NCBI RefSeq assembly: GCF_000004075.3
Contig: NC_026659.2
Span: forward strand, 24,632,272 to 24,696,271
Reading direction: 5' to 3'
From: Cucumis sativus
Lineage: Eukaryota > Streptophyta > Magnoliopsida > Cucurbitales > Cucurbitaceae
DNA: 64,000 nucleotides
The notes under the pieces were generated by a model. The model was not told the DNA's origin. It searched no databases and saw only the letters and a list, made by a program, of their open reading frames with translations. Numbering within the stretch: position 1 is the first letter of the stretch; every line of letters begins with the position of its first letter. The translations under genes were made by a program, and so were the position numbers. Positions 36,596 through 49,390 of the stretch are shown piece by piece.

Positions 36596-37836
36596 TGAAC
36601 TGCAATTGTAATGAGGGATTGTGTATAGTTCTTCATTATTCAACGAATAGGATCTCGTAGAATTTGTGTATAATGGTTCAGTTGTTGCATTGAGGCATCT
36701 TGGTTGGTTGGTTGGTTGTTGTACTGTATTTATGTAAGAAGGTATAAACAAAGTTTCTTAGAATATTTCAATTTCATACAGTTCTCTTTCTAAGAGAGAG
36801 TGGTCACAAATAATTTCCAAAAATCTTAAATCTCATTTCTTTAAAACTATAGATTACATTGCATGGAATATCTTCTGTTCTATGATTTTATTTTGTGTTT
36901 TGCCAATTATTAATAAACCTCATCTCAATACCTCAAAAGTCAGTCTTGTTTGCTAACTTTTTTTTTTATAATTTTATTTTTCTCTACTTTTAATAATTTG
37001 TATATTTTTTAAATACAATGGTGAAATCTTTATCCAAATTCTAAAAGCAATTTTTTTAAAACTTTCCTTTTTTAGTTTTAGAATTTTGGTTGACTTTTTA
37101 ATACCAATGTGGATGACAAAAAAAAAGTTAGAGATGAAAGCAACGTAAAAACAAAAACCAAATGATAAGTTTAAACTTGAAAAGATTTTTTTAAAAAAAG
37201 AAAGAAAAGCCAATGGTGATTCAGCTAAATTGAAATTGTATCAATAATATGATCAAATTATTGTTGTAATAAAAGGGTAAAACAATAATAGCCTTAAAAA
37301 GTTGAGAACAGAAAACATGATTTTTAGAAATGAAGTTGATTAGCATGGAAGCTTTTGAGTTAAGATTGTTGTGATCAATTATCATACACCAGGTTTAAGT
37401 TTAATAATATAGTAAACATTTGGTATATAGTAATATCGGTTTGTAGCTAATGTGATTATTTGCACATAACTTCCATTTCATGTGTGTTTATGAGGATGAA
37501 GATCAACATAAAAAAAAGCTTAGAATTGAAAATATCGCATGAAAAAGAATCAAATCTCTCCCAAAGTCACAACCTTGAACTGAAAATTAGAAACAAAATA
37601 TAATCCTTAACGAAGGCTACAATACATTTGTGAGGACAAAAGATGTAGATCAAAACGTCTAGGAAAAGACAATGACACATAAAGTTCTTAAGAGAATAAG
37701 AATTGAGATTACACATAAATAAGTGAAGTTGGAAGAGGAAGGTAAACTCTTTCTAGGGTCCACCAAAGCGGATGCCTTCTATAAACTCACTAAACATACC
37801 ATCTTATTTCATGCATTACACAATTAGTAATACTGT
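36596..37836. other. convergent intergenic spacer
   Basis: Between the stop codons of the NFU gene (+) and HISN1 (-). AT-rich; includes a GGTTGGTTGGTTG run near 36704 in the NFU 3' region. No gene or repeat family recognised. Confidence 0.5.
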
Positions 37837-40800
37837 TTAAAGCCCGAGTTCTTTGAGAAGTTGATTCCATCTCGGAGTCTCTTCGTCAAAAATGTACGTC
37901 AGCGGAGATATTAGAACCCCACTTCCTCCAATCTGCAACAATTCGTTCAACATGAGAAATAAAATGGTCTCATAATGCAATTAAGGACACTGTTTTTATA
38001 ACATGGGGCTAATTATTGTTCAAAACAAAAGCTAATGGCTTACTGCTCTCAGTTGCTGAACCGACTTGTAGAGGGATTTTTTAGGGACACATATGACAAT
38101 GGCATAGTAATCAGCTACTACCTTTCCGTCACGTTTGCAGAAAACTGGACTTATAGTAGGGCCCTGTAAAAAGAGAACAAAAATTATACACATTTTATAG
38201 CACAACAAGTTCGCTTTCTAGAGGATTATTATTCTTTTAGGGGGAGTAATGAAGAATTGCTTCCACCTGCATCCCAGACAATGATGGTTGACTTAAAACA
38301 CGCTCGGCAACTTCTTGTGTGCTACTTCCTCTCATATTAGCAGTCACCTGACATTAGAGCATGTTAAATTTCAAGCACAGAAGGAAAAAGAATATTGATT
38401 ACAAGTAACACAACAACTCACCGTGAACTGACCAACAGCCGTCAGATGTGCTTCCAGTCTTTCAAGAATCTCATGGGTTGTGTCTAAAGCACCTTTCCTT
38501 TGGACCAAGGACTTTCGGCTGGCAAGGAGAACAGCCTAAAAAGCATTATCTTTGTGGTAAGAAAGCATCTGATATAGAGAAAACCTATAACAATTATCAA
38601 ATGGCGAGCTTCCCAAAGCAACTCAGTTTTACAAGATTCAAAGGAAAGCAGCGACCGATTTAGAAGTTCACCTGGCTTTCCAAAACCACTCCACCTTCAA
38701 TTTCTTTCAAGTTGTTCTCTCTCAGAGTAGTCCCGCTACTTACAAGGTCTAAAATAGCATCAGCTATCCCCATCTGCATTTCAAAGGGGAAACATTGTTC
38801 TATAAGTATAATAGGAGCAGTGAAGGTTGTTCAGATTATTATGCCTTGTTCAGTCATGGATCTGAAAAGTCTTATCAGGAAATCAACATTATCTATCTAG
38901 GTATCAGACACACTCTTATTAGTTGCAGGAAGTTTCAACCTAATTAAACTTTCCACACCTGAAAACAGGGAGCGGAGCTAATGGTAAATGTATTATCATC
39001 CTTTATCAAAATGCATTCCAGAAGTTACATTTTAGTCCAATTGGCCAATACATATCTAATTAACAAGACAATATGTACGCAAAACGTGAGTTACTTGGGA
39101 TGCATGAGTTAAGTTAAATAACTGATTGATCCAAAAGCATTTCTTTTCTAGTACAATAGGGGTGAGGAAATTCGAACCATGGACCCCATTATTGCCAATG
39201 CAAATTGCATGTCAGTTCAGCTATGCTTGCTTTGGCATTTACCCAAAAGCTCAATACTTCAACACTTTAACACTCCCTCTCACTTGTGTTAAAGGTTGTT
39301 TTTTAAAACTCAAGGCACGATAAAAAGCAATATTCTTTGGGGGATTAAGTGGAAGGTGCAAAAAGCCATCTGCTCTCTTTTGTGAAATGCACTATAGTAT
39401 AATAGTACTACATAAAGAAGAGAAAGCATAAATGAGTGGAAATATAGAGGGGGAAAAAAGACCCCAAAACACAATAAATTTTAGATTTAAGCTTAGTAAA
39501 TTTTATTTTCTAAGTTAACAAAGAAGAAAAAACCCTAATTATTACTATTTCTTAAAAATAATGAAAAAGTTCCGAAGGCCAGGGCTTTGAGCCCTAGCTT
39601 CACAAAAGGTAAGCAATCCTTATTTTGTGAAGTGAGGCATGAAACTTGCCTCTTCAGCCTAAAAACACGCTTGGGAGGGGTTTTCTAAACATTTGGCTTG
39701 AAATTTTTTAGAATACCCAACAAGTAAAAATCAATATTAATTAGAGAGAAAATGACATTACAAGGGATTGAACTCAAGATCTCCAATTCTAATGCCATTT
39801 TAAACCACCAATTGACCCAAAAACTTAAGCTAATGGGGCGCAGTGAATTTGATTGCATCAACACTATAACAAAGTAAATTGACGTTCATCCAAAAAAGAA
39901 CTCCTACTAAAACTTAACAAAAACCTATAGGACATTTTCAAGGTTTGCCCACTGGAAAATGCATCAAATCACACTAGTGGAATACAAGCATAATGTAGAA
40001 ATCAGCAAACAACTCAAGACGAGAACTTTAAATTTCAGAAAGAACTATTACCGCAGGGGCAGCCTCTAATGCTCCATCAGCAGTTGAAAAACTCACGTGT
40101 TTCAACCCATTCTCTCTAAGAAATTTGGGGCCAAGCTGTTGAAAAGAAGACATAAGAACGAATCCAATTAGAATCGCATTCAAACTGAAACAATTTTTTT
40201 TCTTTCGAGAAAAAGAAGCAGTGATGAGATAGACAATGAAGAAAAGCGTCATACATAAGTAAAGCCAGTAGCAACTCGAAGAGGCTTAGACTCAGTCCAC
40301 TGGGGCATCTGGGCTAAATCCTGGATTGAATTTACATTCTCGAAAATGCCGTATTTGGGTATCTAGTTTGAGAGGATAAGTTGACAGTGTCAAAATATAA
40401 CTCTTGACAAGTTCAATGCACAGCAAATCAACGTTGATGATGTGAAGGAGGAAGAACTTACAGCAAGTGACAATCGACAATCCCCATATTCAAGGGCCTC
40501 GTGAACAACAATAAGATCTTCACTACCCTGTGCGAAGAAAATAACAATTGGGAGAAATAGAATTTTGGCTGCTTATGATTTAAAAGAAAAAAAGAAAACA
40601 ACAATTGGGAGCAATAGAATTTTGGCTTGCGGTTTTTCTTCATAATAGTTGTAGATAGATGGAAGTGAAATTTATTCTCGTAGTAATGAAAAAATGAACA
40701 ATTTCGAAGTAGCACAAAGGGGGAACAGTGGCATTCCATAAAAACTAAGAGCATTTTATATTGAGACCCTCACTTGTCCATATTCGCTCACTGTATCGAG

Positions 40801-41393
40801 ACCCACGATACCGAGGTCCAGGTCTCCAGATAACAATTTTCGAACGATGTCTTTAGGCCTTTGGAACCAGACTTCCAACCCCGAAAGCTGTTAGGAAAAA
40901 AGAAAGTGTAAACAATAAGATATGCAGACTTCTTCACATGGATTGTAGCTAAAAGCAAAGCTCCTTCATCAAGTGCATTGAAAGACTAGCAAGTACTTGT
41001 GGGATATTTGCAACATACTGCCGCGGATTGACTTGTTTTACGGATAATTGACAATCCTGGCATGCCAAGGAAAAAAAAAGTAAACAACCGAAAACATTTA
41101 CTATAAAAATGAAAGAAAAAACAAAATAAAAGGGATGCAGAATAATGGACCTTGAGAAGTTCTAGGGTGTCAGTTGCCATCCGACCTTTACTAGGCAACC
41201 CAAATCGAATCTCACTTCTCTCAGAGACCCTCCCATCTGTGGTTCCATTAAGAGTCTCAACCTGAGACTGTAAGGAAGAGCAAATGAGTGTTGGCTTTGG
41301 ACAAACACGAGAATGCGAAGAACGTGAGGTTATGGAAATTAAAGGAATGGGGGAATTCAGAGACGGCTGAAGATTTGCTGTGAAAGCCCACAT
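37837..41393 (-). CDS. HISN1: ATP phosphoribosyltransferase, first step of histidine synthesis
   Basis: Eleven coding exons in transcript order: 41393-41151, 41056-40997, 40887-40774, 40527-40462, 40362-40255, 40135-40052, 38773-38672, 38535-38422, 38347-38267, 38163-38044, 37932-37837; 395 aa, all phase 0. The enzyme joins ATP and PRPP to phosphoribosyl-ATP in the plastid and is feedback-inhibited by histidine. Seen: a Ser/Pro-rich transit-like N-terminus (1-58), [41 protein letters not shown], and the PRPP-site-like DLVSSGTTL (234-242). A C-terminal regulatory-type domain (about 260-395) ends in [14 protein letters not shown], so this is the long HisG form. The start is MWAFTAN; upstream in frame there is no other ATG before the probable leader acceptor (41444/41445). 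The 1.28-kb intron 6 holds TRIM debris. Confidence 0.94.
39693..39838 (-). mobile_element. TRIM-like fragment in HISN1 intron 6
   Basis: On the minus strand: a terminal-repeat end (TTAAGTTTTTGGGTCAATTG then GTGGTTTAAA), followed directly by ATGGCATTAGAATTGGAGAT, a diverged primer-binding region, then GAGTTCAATCCC and the internal part. The outer parts of both terminal repeats are missing. Confidence 0.5.
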
Positions 41394-41636
41394 CTCTCGC
41401 AATTCCAATTTGAGCTTCCAAAGCTTTATTGGATGAATAAAACCCTAGGATTTCAAATAAAATAGAATAAAAAGTGAGATTGCAGTGGATGAATATAGAG
41501 GTTGCCTCAAAAATTGCCAAAAATAGGACAAAATACATAACAGCAAAAGAGATTTAAGATGGTTTTAATTTTGTTGATTAATCGGACTTATGATCCTATA
41601 AATGGTTTATTTTTCCACTTCGATTTAACATCTCTT

Positions 41637-42031
41637 CACTAATTGACCAAAAGCTTAAATTGATAGGTGAAGGCAGATTTAATATAATATGACTCTCCCC
41701 TCACTTATGGGCTTGAAATATGAAGAAAAGTCCAACAAATGGAAATCAAGATTAAATGGAGAGGAAACAACAATGCAGAGGCTTGAACGCATGACCTCCC
41801 TGTACCACCTGTTTTAATATGATCTTAAATCACCTCATAAGAATTAATTTTCTACGAGTTTCCTTGACACTCGAATATTGTAGAGTCATATGGGTAGACT
41901 CGAGATTAGTCGAGGTCCAAGTAAGCTAGCGCGGACACTCACAAATATAAAGAAAAAACACCATCTTAAATCACCAATTGGTCCAAAAGCTTAAGTTGCT
42001 GGATGAAGGCAAATTTAATATAATATCTAAC
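41637..42031 (-). mobile_element. TRIM-like element interrupted by a SINE
   Basis: On the minus strand: terminal repeat from TGTTAGATATTATATTAAAT (42031) to GGTGATTTAAGAT; an inserted SINE; then the primer-region remnant GGTGGTACAGGGAGGTCATG and GCGTTCAAGCC, a spacer, and a second partial terminal repeat (41637-41700). Two repeats in the same direction around a tRNA-primer-like site fit a terminal-repeat retrotransposon in miniature. Confidence 0.6.
41835..41962 (+). mobile_element. 5'-truncated Au-like SINE nested in TRIM-like element
   Basis: Flanked by the exact 13-bp direct repeat ATCTTAAATCACC (41822-41834 and 41963-41975), which is part of the host terminal repeat and so is a target-site duplication. 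It contains GAGATTAGTCGAGG and GCGCGGACACTCACAAATAT, matching the 3' end of the SINE at 415-598. The tRNA-like head is absent. Confidence 0.7.
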
Positions 42032-44605
42032 AAAATCCTTTGCTAAATTCAAATGCCCAATTTTTTTCATTTCACTCTCTCTCATCCCTCTAGTTTTTCT
42101 CCAATTTCTCTTAACCTCTCTCAAGCTCAAGTATCTCACTTCATCCCCCATTTTTACTTTCTTTTTCCACACTCTTTCCAGTTTTAGAGAGGCCCTAAGA
42201 CAGTTGCATTTACACCAAGAAGGTTCCAAGAAATGGAGAAGGTAGAGGGATCGGATTATACTTCCATATCTCGGTCGAAAATAGTGGTGAAATAGAAAGG
42301 TTCGATTATATTTGCTATTATCGATGTGAAAATACACAAAGAGCATGTATATCTAGAACTGAATCTGGACATCAATTTGCTTCCAAATTCTGACATGTTA
42401 TGTTTTGTGGATTTGAAAGTGAATCCTGATTGTTTCAGGTCGGGTGGAGAAGAGATTTGACGGATTTTTTTTCTATTCAATTTTAAGTTAGCTACATAAA
42501 GCAGAAGTACTCAAAGCAACCGCTGAATTACTCCATAGGTCTGTTTGACTGGATAAAGACAGCTATCTGAAGAGAAGACCCCAAATTGTGAAGGTCTCAC
42601 TGTGTAGATTAACAAAAGTATCCATATCAGTAAGGAACGTAGAGGAAAAATTATTACAGCCCTCTATCACGGAATCGTGTTCATCATAGTAATGAGCAAA
42701 ATAAATAAAATGTCGGAAATGAAGAGACAGATTGTAGATTTCATGCACGAACAAAAATGTAAAATTTCCTAAGTAGAGCTTGAATCAATCAACAACCTCC
42801 AGCCCGTCCATTTCAAACAATAAACAGCACCCCCACCAACCACGCATTGAAATCAATCATTCACAAGATGACATTCCCTCAGGAAATTCATTCTCCGATT
42901 CAAAACTAAAACAAATAATAAATAAGATTTCAGTATTGCGGTTACCTATAGCCGAACGACAAGAAACAGAGAGAGAGGATCGGCGGGAAATGGCTGCGGA
43001 TGAAAGATGACACTGCCAGGAGGCAGTGGGGAATGAGGGCGTAGTGAAGAGAGAACGAATGCACTACTTGCGGCCACGAATGGCTTGTGTGGTTGCCGCC
43101 GGGGAGTCTGTCTTCGGCGAGCCGTCTCGTCGCCCGCGTGGATAAATTAAAGAAGCGCGTGTGAGAAGACGAAGGAAATACAGATTAGGGCTTTTTTTAA
43201 GGGGTAAAACAGTCTTTTCGCACTCCAATAATAAAATAGCAAAAACATCAATATTTTGATAACCACACGTGGAATTTCCCATAGAAAGTGATTCTCAAAT
43301 TCATGTTTGTAGTGATTTTGTCATACCTAAAATCTTTTTTTTTTTTCACTACATGCAAATGCAATTATTCTACCACAACAATAAAACAAATCACTTAAAA
43401 TTGATTTTTTAATGACGGTGAAAAAAGTGATTATTCAAAAATATTATATCTAAACTACTCTCTTTTACTAATTTGATAGTTTTGAAATCATTTCTGTTTT
43501 TAGTAATTTGATAGTTTTGAAATCACTTTTTTGGTATCGAAGATAATGTTTTGTCACGAATCATTACTCTCCATCTATCATTCTAAAACATGCTTTGTTT
43601 TCAAAATCTTTTCAGTTATGTAATTTAAATTTTTTAAAAATTATTGTAGATAACATTGATAATGTGAATTCGCTCATTCTATTAACGATAGATATCGATA
43701 GACTTCTATTAATTTATATAGTCGTGTTGATATACACTAATAGTATCTTTAATAGAATTAGTTTTGTTGTATTAGGCAAATTATTTTCCATCATTTTTCT
43801 ATATTTGAAATTATTATTTTTTTATTTTGTATTTGAAATTGTAAAATTAAACATTAAATAAAATTTGAGAGATTAAAAAATGTACCTAGTGATTTTTTAG
43901 CATAATAAAAATGATTTTAACTAATTTAAAAACCGTTCTCAAAGTTACAAATATAATCTACAAAATACAAAATACAATGGTTGAATTTTAATTAGTTTCT
44001 ATTTTGTCTCTCAAATCCAAAAACAAAAAAGTGCACTTTAGACGATGTTGAATGAGAATCTCGTCAATTGGAAATAGTTGCATCGTTTTAAAAGTTGATC
44101 CGGAGCTCACAATTTGAAATTAAAGACAATAAAATTGACAGGTCAACTATATAAATAGCAAAATAAACAAATAATCATACAAATAGCAAAATCCAAAAAT
44201 TAATTAAAAACAAATAATATGAATCCATGCAAACAACCCGCTTCAACATTTAAATAAAACCTCGCAAAAATTAAAAACTCATACGATAACAAACCACATA
44301 TAAGTAATCAATGTATCTGTCAAACATCAAAAATCAACCCTAATTGATAGATTGTGATTTCTATACACAACTCAACATTCTCTCCATATTACAATCTCAA
44401 TACACAAACTAAAAAAACCATTGTGCACAAAGCTCTTCGGTCGAAATCCATAAAGCCATGAAGACAAACAAAACTTAAAAGATGAACGATAGAATCCCTA
44501 AACTTCTCAAAGCAAATATAATGGCGTTTTTATAAGCAAAGATAGTGTTGGAGCTTCAACACGTGATAGTTTAAAAGCTATATATATATATATTTTTTTA
44601 ATCTA

Positions 44606-44837
44606 GATAAATTATAGTTGATGGTCATTTTATAAATAATAATTAAGGATGTAGCAACAGTTTAAAAATTTTGCAAATATAGCAAAACTATTGTTAATAA
44701 ACTCGTATAATCTATAAGTGATAGACTTTTATCATTGATAGAATTTGAAAAATTTTGTTATATTTGCAACTTTTTTAAATTGTTGTTATATATTTAAATA
44801 TTTTGAAACTGATTGCTAAATTTGCAACTATCCCTTA
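44606..44837. mobile_element. foldback/MITE-like repeat, family 1, copy D
   Basis: Near-complete copy: TTATAGTTGATGGTCATTTT, then AATAATTAAGGATGTAGCAA, ATATAGCAAAACTATTG, GATAGACTTTTATCATTGAT, AATTGTTGTTATATATTTAA, and the end TTGCAACTATCCC. Confidence 0.6.
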
Positions 44838-46208
44838 CATTTATGTATTTATCCTTTTTATATTTTAAATTATCGAGTAATACATTACGACAATATGATA
44901 CACGATACTATGCTTTAATTAACTTGATATTTTAAAGAAAACAAAACAAATCAAATATTTATTATTATTATTGGTGTAAATGTTGATTACGTGAAAAATC
45001 AAATCTATACATTTTCGTAAGGTGAAAAACCACACACACATATATTTGTAAAAGAGAATATACTCCGTTATATACTAATTCATCATCGTTTACCATCATC
45101 ACAAAATGGATGTTTTGTTGAACCACATATTTAATAGAAAAGGACAAAACCACCGTTCTTTCATCATAAAGGCCGTTCGTTTAATAGATATTATATTCAC
45201 AAACCTCCTTCTAAAATTAAAGCACTATCAAGTGATAATAAAAAGAGAAGTTATACATACACACAATCATACTAGCGAGCTCGACTTTACAAGTCTTAGA
45301 GGGACACCTATTAACGATTGTCACCCCCACTTTTAAGAGAAGGTTCATCAATGTTTTAACCTTTCTACTTTGAAGGAGCCATTTGTTTTATACATATTAT
45401 CACGAATCTACAAACACATATTAAATATGCTTGTTTATTTCACGAGATTTCACTTTCTATAACGCAAGATATAACTTTATTTGTTGTAAAAAATTAAAAC
45501 TCACGTTATATTTATTTTTCAATACCTTCCAAACCGGTTTCGTAGGATTTTTATACTAGAGATTAGTAGAGTATGATTAGTTAAAAGGTGATTTTGAAGT
45601 TGAGAACTTTCAAATGTCTAATTTTAATATATGGATTTTGATCAAAAAAAATTAATGGTGATTTGATGATTTTTCTTTTGTATTATAATAAAAATATATT
45701 TATTTAATTGTAGAAAAATTTGATTTAGGAAATTTAATAAAACATGAAGACTAAAAATGAATTTGATATTGGGAGAGTTGCATTGATTGGAGGAGGAAGA
45801 ACATGTGTAGACCCAAATTGGATAGTGAGGCGAATTCTTTCGCTCTAAGTCCGAGTTGAGTTAGAGTCCACATTCTTTTCTTTTGAAAATTAATATTATA
45901 AAATAAATTTGGGGGAAAGATCTTCATCTCTCTCTCTCCTGGTCGGCCTTCCGATTCCGATCCAATCCCAGCAGCGCCCCAGCTGTATCCAGTTTCACTT
46001 CCCCACCGGCGGGACCTCTCTTATAAGCGCCGACATAACAACCCATTTCTAGTTTTCACCGTTCTTCACTTTCAAACCTTTCCATTTCCGTTAACACCCA
46101 TTTCTTCTTTTGATCTTTGCTTCTCCTCGCCATGAACTAAATACCCAGGTTTTTTTTTTTTTTTTTTTGAGTTAGTTCATCGGTTTCTCAAGCATCTACT
46201 TTCTTCCT

Positions 46209-49200
46209 ATGGCGGCGGAGCCTCCCAGTTGGCAAGAGGGTATGTCCTCTGACAATGTAAAAGGCCTCGTACTTGCACTTTCTTCCAGTTTCTTCATTGG
46301 TGGGAGCTTCATTGTCAAGAAGAAAGGCTTGAAGAAAGCTGGTGCTTCAGGAATCAGAGCAGGTATGCTTCTCCGGCGATTCTGAGATGTGTAATGCAAT
46401 GTGGGTTTGGAGTTTATTATTTTGAGTTTTGGTTTAAAATTTCTTACCCCAGTTCGTTTTGGGATTGCTTTTAGTCGGATTTGGTAATATGGGTGTCGAT
46501 TTGATGTCATTTCCTATGTGGGTTTAAGTCACTGGGTCGAGTTTATTAGAGATTTGATTTGGCTGTGTTGAAACTGTTCGAGTTTGTTCACACTAGTTTC
46601 CTTCTAAATTAGGCGAGAACGAGTGAGATCTTTGGGGGTTTCATTATATCTACTAAAAACTTCTCACTCTTGTAGTTCGTTTAGTTTTTGGACTTGTTTG
46701 ATTTCTTTTAGTTTTGTTATAGCTTTTACTTATTGATTCATTACAGGAGCGGGCGGATTTACTTACTTATACGAGCCGTTGTGGTGGTTGGGCATGATAA
46801 CAAGTGAGTTTCAAACACCCTTTGCGCTTGGTTATTGATGTCTGAGATGCCGATTGCAAGTTGCAACAGTATCGATTTTCGATTCAGCTAAAACATTTCA
46901 GAAGAAACTGATCTGTGCCCTGAAACCTGTGGAAGCATTGCTTCTTGAAACCCATGGATTCTATTATAGATGGATCTCTTTGATGTCAGTTGTCTTGTCT
47001 CTTTAACTAATCTGATCATTATGGATTTTACACATAGTTTATAAGTTTAAAAACAAGCTATTTTTATGTACTAACTAACTATCAAGCAAACAAATTCTTC
47101 AATGTTGTGTGACTTTAGTTGAAATGTGGAGTTAGATCTGATGGATCACTATCATTTTAACAGTGATTGTTGGAGAAATTGCTAATTTCGTAGCGTACGC
47201 ATTTGCACCAGCCTTATTAGTCACTCCTCTTGGAGCTCTCAGCATAATAATCAGGCATGGCTCAGATATTGCTCAATCTGAAAGTTCAAATGTGTTGAAC
47301 TCATTGCTAATTCTTGATCTTGTTCTACAGTGCTGTTCTTGCACATATCATTTTAGGGGAGAAACTACATATTTTTGGTGTTCTTGGTTGTATTCTATGT
47401 GTGGTGGGCTCCATAACCATTGTTCTTCATGCACCTCAAGAACGTGAAATAGAATCCGTGACAGAAGTTTGGCAAATGGCAATGGAGCCAGGTATAAAGG
47501 GTGCTCTCTGGAATCAGTTGTTTCGGTATATTATTTTCATTTCCGTAGTCTCATGCTTCATGAAGGTTTTTTTTTTTATAACAGTAAGCTATTTTTCATG
47601 GCAGCTTTTCTTTTGTATGCGACTCTGGTCATAACCTCTGCTATTATACTTATATTCCACTTTATACCTCAATATGGCCAGACACACATAATGGTTTACA
47701 TTGGAGTTTGTTCCCTTTTGGGTTCTTTATCAGTAAGTACTATGTGTTCGTTATAAAGTGTTCATAATATTATCTTTCCTTTACATCCTTAGGAAAAATT
47801 CACGTGCCATGCAGGTTATGGGTGTTAAAGCTCTTGGAATTGCCATGAAATTGACAATATCTGGAGTAAATCAATTTGTTTATCCGCAAACTTGGCTTTT
47901 TGCTATAATTGTAACCACATTTTTGCTTACTCAGATGAACTATCTGAACAAGGTAACCGGATGTCTTTATTTATCTTCTTTTTCTCTTCTTTTCTGCTAT
48001 GATCTTCCAGAGATTCGTTTTTCTTCATCTCCAATTCTTTATTCTACAGAGTTCATATGAACTCAACATTAAAAAATATTGCTCCTGAACAATTTGGTCC
48101 TTTCAACTTGAAAACTAGTGTTACGATTTTGATGTGATAATTTAACACGAAAAACAAATTGGTTATCAAGAATTCCATGATATTTGTTTACCTTTTCTTC
48201 TACTTCTCATTGCAGGCCCTGGATACTTTTAACACTGCTGTTGTATCTCCCATATACTACGTGATGTTCACATCACTGACCATTTTGGCTAGTGTTATCA
48301 TGTTTAAGGTATATTCATAATGTGATCCATTAGTCTTTTAGTGATCAATTGGTCATTAATACACTTGTTAAGGACGTGTTTCTCGATCAGAATACATGGA
48401 AAAAAGAAAGTTTCCACATTTATTTGGGGCTTGTTTGGAATAACTTTCTAAATGCTTAAAAAAAAACGTGCTTTCAAGTGCAAAATATCTTTCCAAGGCT
48501 CTTAGTAACCATTAGGTTCTTAGCTTTTGAAAATTAATCCTATTTCCTCTCAATTTTGTAAGTTGATGTTCACCTTTCATAAGTAAAAGTGTTGAATTAT
48601 TAGTGAAAAACAAAAGGTTATAAAGTAGAATCCTAAGCTCCTAGAAAGTCATTCCAAATAGCTCATTCATATCGCAATCTTTATCGTTGATTGAGTTATA
48701 ATTCATAATGGGCTCATAGTTCAAATATGTGCAAATCTTAGAAGTGTACATCATATCAAGAAGCATACAATACACAACATATTTACAGTCTTTCGGATTA
48801 TCTTTTTGCTCATACAAACTGCTAACACCCTCTTTGCTATTTGTCTATCGCAAGATTTTCAATACTGGAATGGTAACAAAAACTGCTTATTCATTTTCAG
48901 GATTGGGATAGGCAGAGCCCATCACAAGTTATCACAGAATTGTGTGGATTTGTAACTATTCTTTCTGGGACCTTTCTTCTTCATAAAACAAAGGACATGG
49001 TTGATGGTATGCTCTTGATATTATTCTACTGAAACATTGGCTGGCAATGCCACTTTTGGCCATACCCAACTTTTATCCACCAAACTTTTAGTTCATGTTT
49101 GCAAGTGAAATCACTCTTGTTAGGTTTAAAATCTCTCCAAAATCACCTCTTACGTTTTGAAATGCAAATACTAATAGTTAGGTTTTGTACCATCAAAGCC

Positions 49201-49390
49201 CTGTTTCATAGTAAATGTTGATTGCTTTTACGCACCTAATCTTTACTTCGAATATGATATTTGATTTTGATATTTTACAGGTGTATCGACATCATCGCCA
49301 ATACGACTTACGAAACACATGGAAGAGGATGAATACAATGGATTGGAAGGCATACCTTTAAGACGGCAGGAAGCAATGAGATTACCATGA
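46209..49390 (+). CDS. NIPA-type magnesium transporter
   Basis: Nine exons: 46209-46362, 46747-46803, 47164-47254, 47331-47491, 47605-47732, 47815-47952, 48216-48308, 48901-49006, 49281-49390; 345 aa. NIPA proteins are multi-spanning membrane proteins proposed to carry Mg2+. Seen: a short cytosolic start, then hydrophobic segments beginning [16 protein letters not shown] with KKKGLKKAG after it, [54 protein letters not shown], and [17 protein letters not shown], followed by three or four more, about nine in all. The tail (310-345) is polar. Intron 3 (47255-47330) starts with GC instead of GT (AATCAG|GCATGG); only this donor gives the conserved SIIISAVLAH junction. All other borders are GT..AG. 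The 76-bp size of intron 3 is near the plant minimum. Confidence 0.93.
48423..48668. mobile_element. MITE-like element in NIPA intron 7
   Basis: Left end GGGCTTGTTTGGAATAACTT matches the reverse complement of the right end AGTCATTCCAAATAGCTCAT with few mismatches, giving inverted repeats of about 25 bp around 200 bp of AT-rich DNA. Confidence 0.5.

Larger units (their letters stand above)
41394..46208. other. HISN1 leader/promoter and AT-rich spacer to NIPA gene
   Basis: 41394-41444 looks like the second leader exon of HISN1 (acceptor CCTAG|GGTTTT on the minus strand). A GC-rich segment at about 42946-43200 looks like the first leader exon (donor CTATAG|GTAACC), so 41445-42945 would be a leader intron holding a TRIM-like element with a SINE inside it. 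43.3-45.8 kb is AT-rich and gene-free except for a foldback copy (44606-44837) and a short direct repeat of AATTTGATAGTTTTGAAATC (43470, 43504). 45.9-46.2 kb is the C/T-rich leader of the NIPA gene with a 22-base T run near 46149. Confidence 0.45.

Noticed and set aside
39120-39330. Possible tRNA gene near GAAATTCGAACCATGG
   Set aside because: A T-loop-like word is present but no acceptor stem, anticodon arm or proper length can be folded; it looks like repeat debris.
42780-43010. 76-codon plus-strand frame starting MNQSTTSS
   Set aside because: Low-complexity and opposite the probable HISN1 leader; no relative recognised.
46196-46510. 104-codon minus-strand frame opposite NIPA exon 1
   Set aside because: Spans exon and intron on the antisense strand; NIPA exon 1 is well supported.
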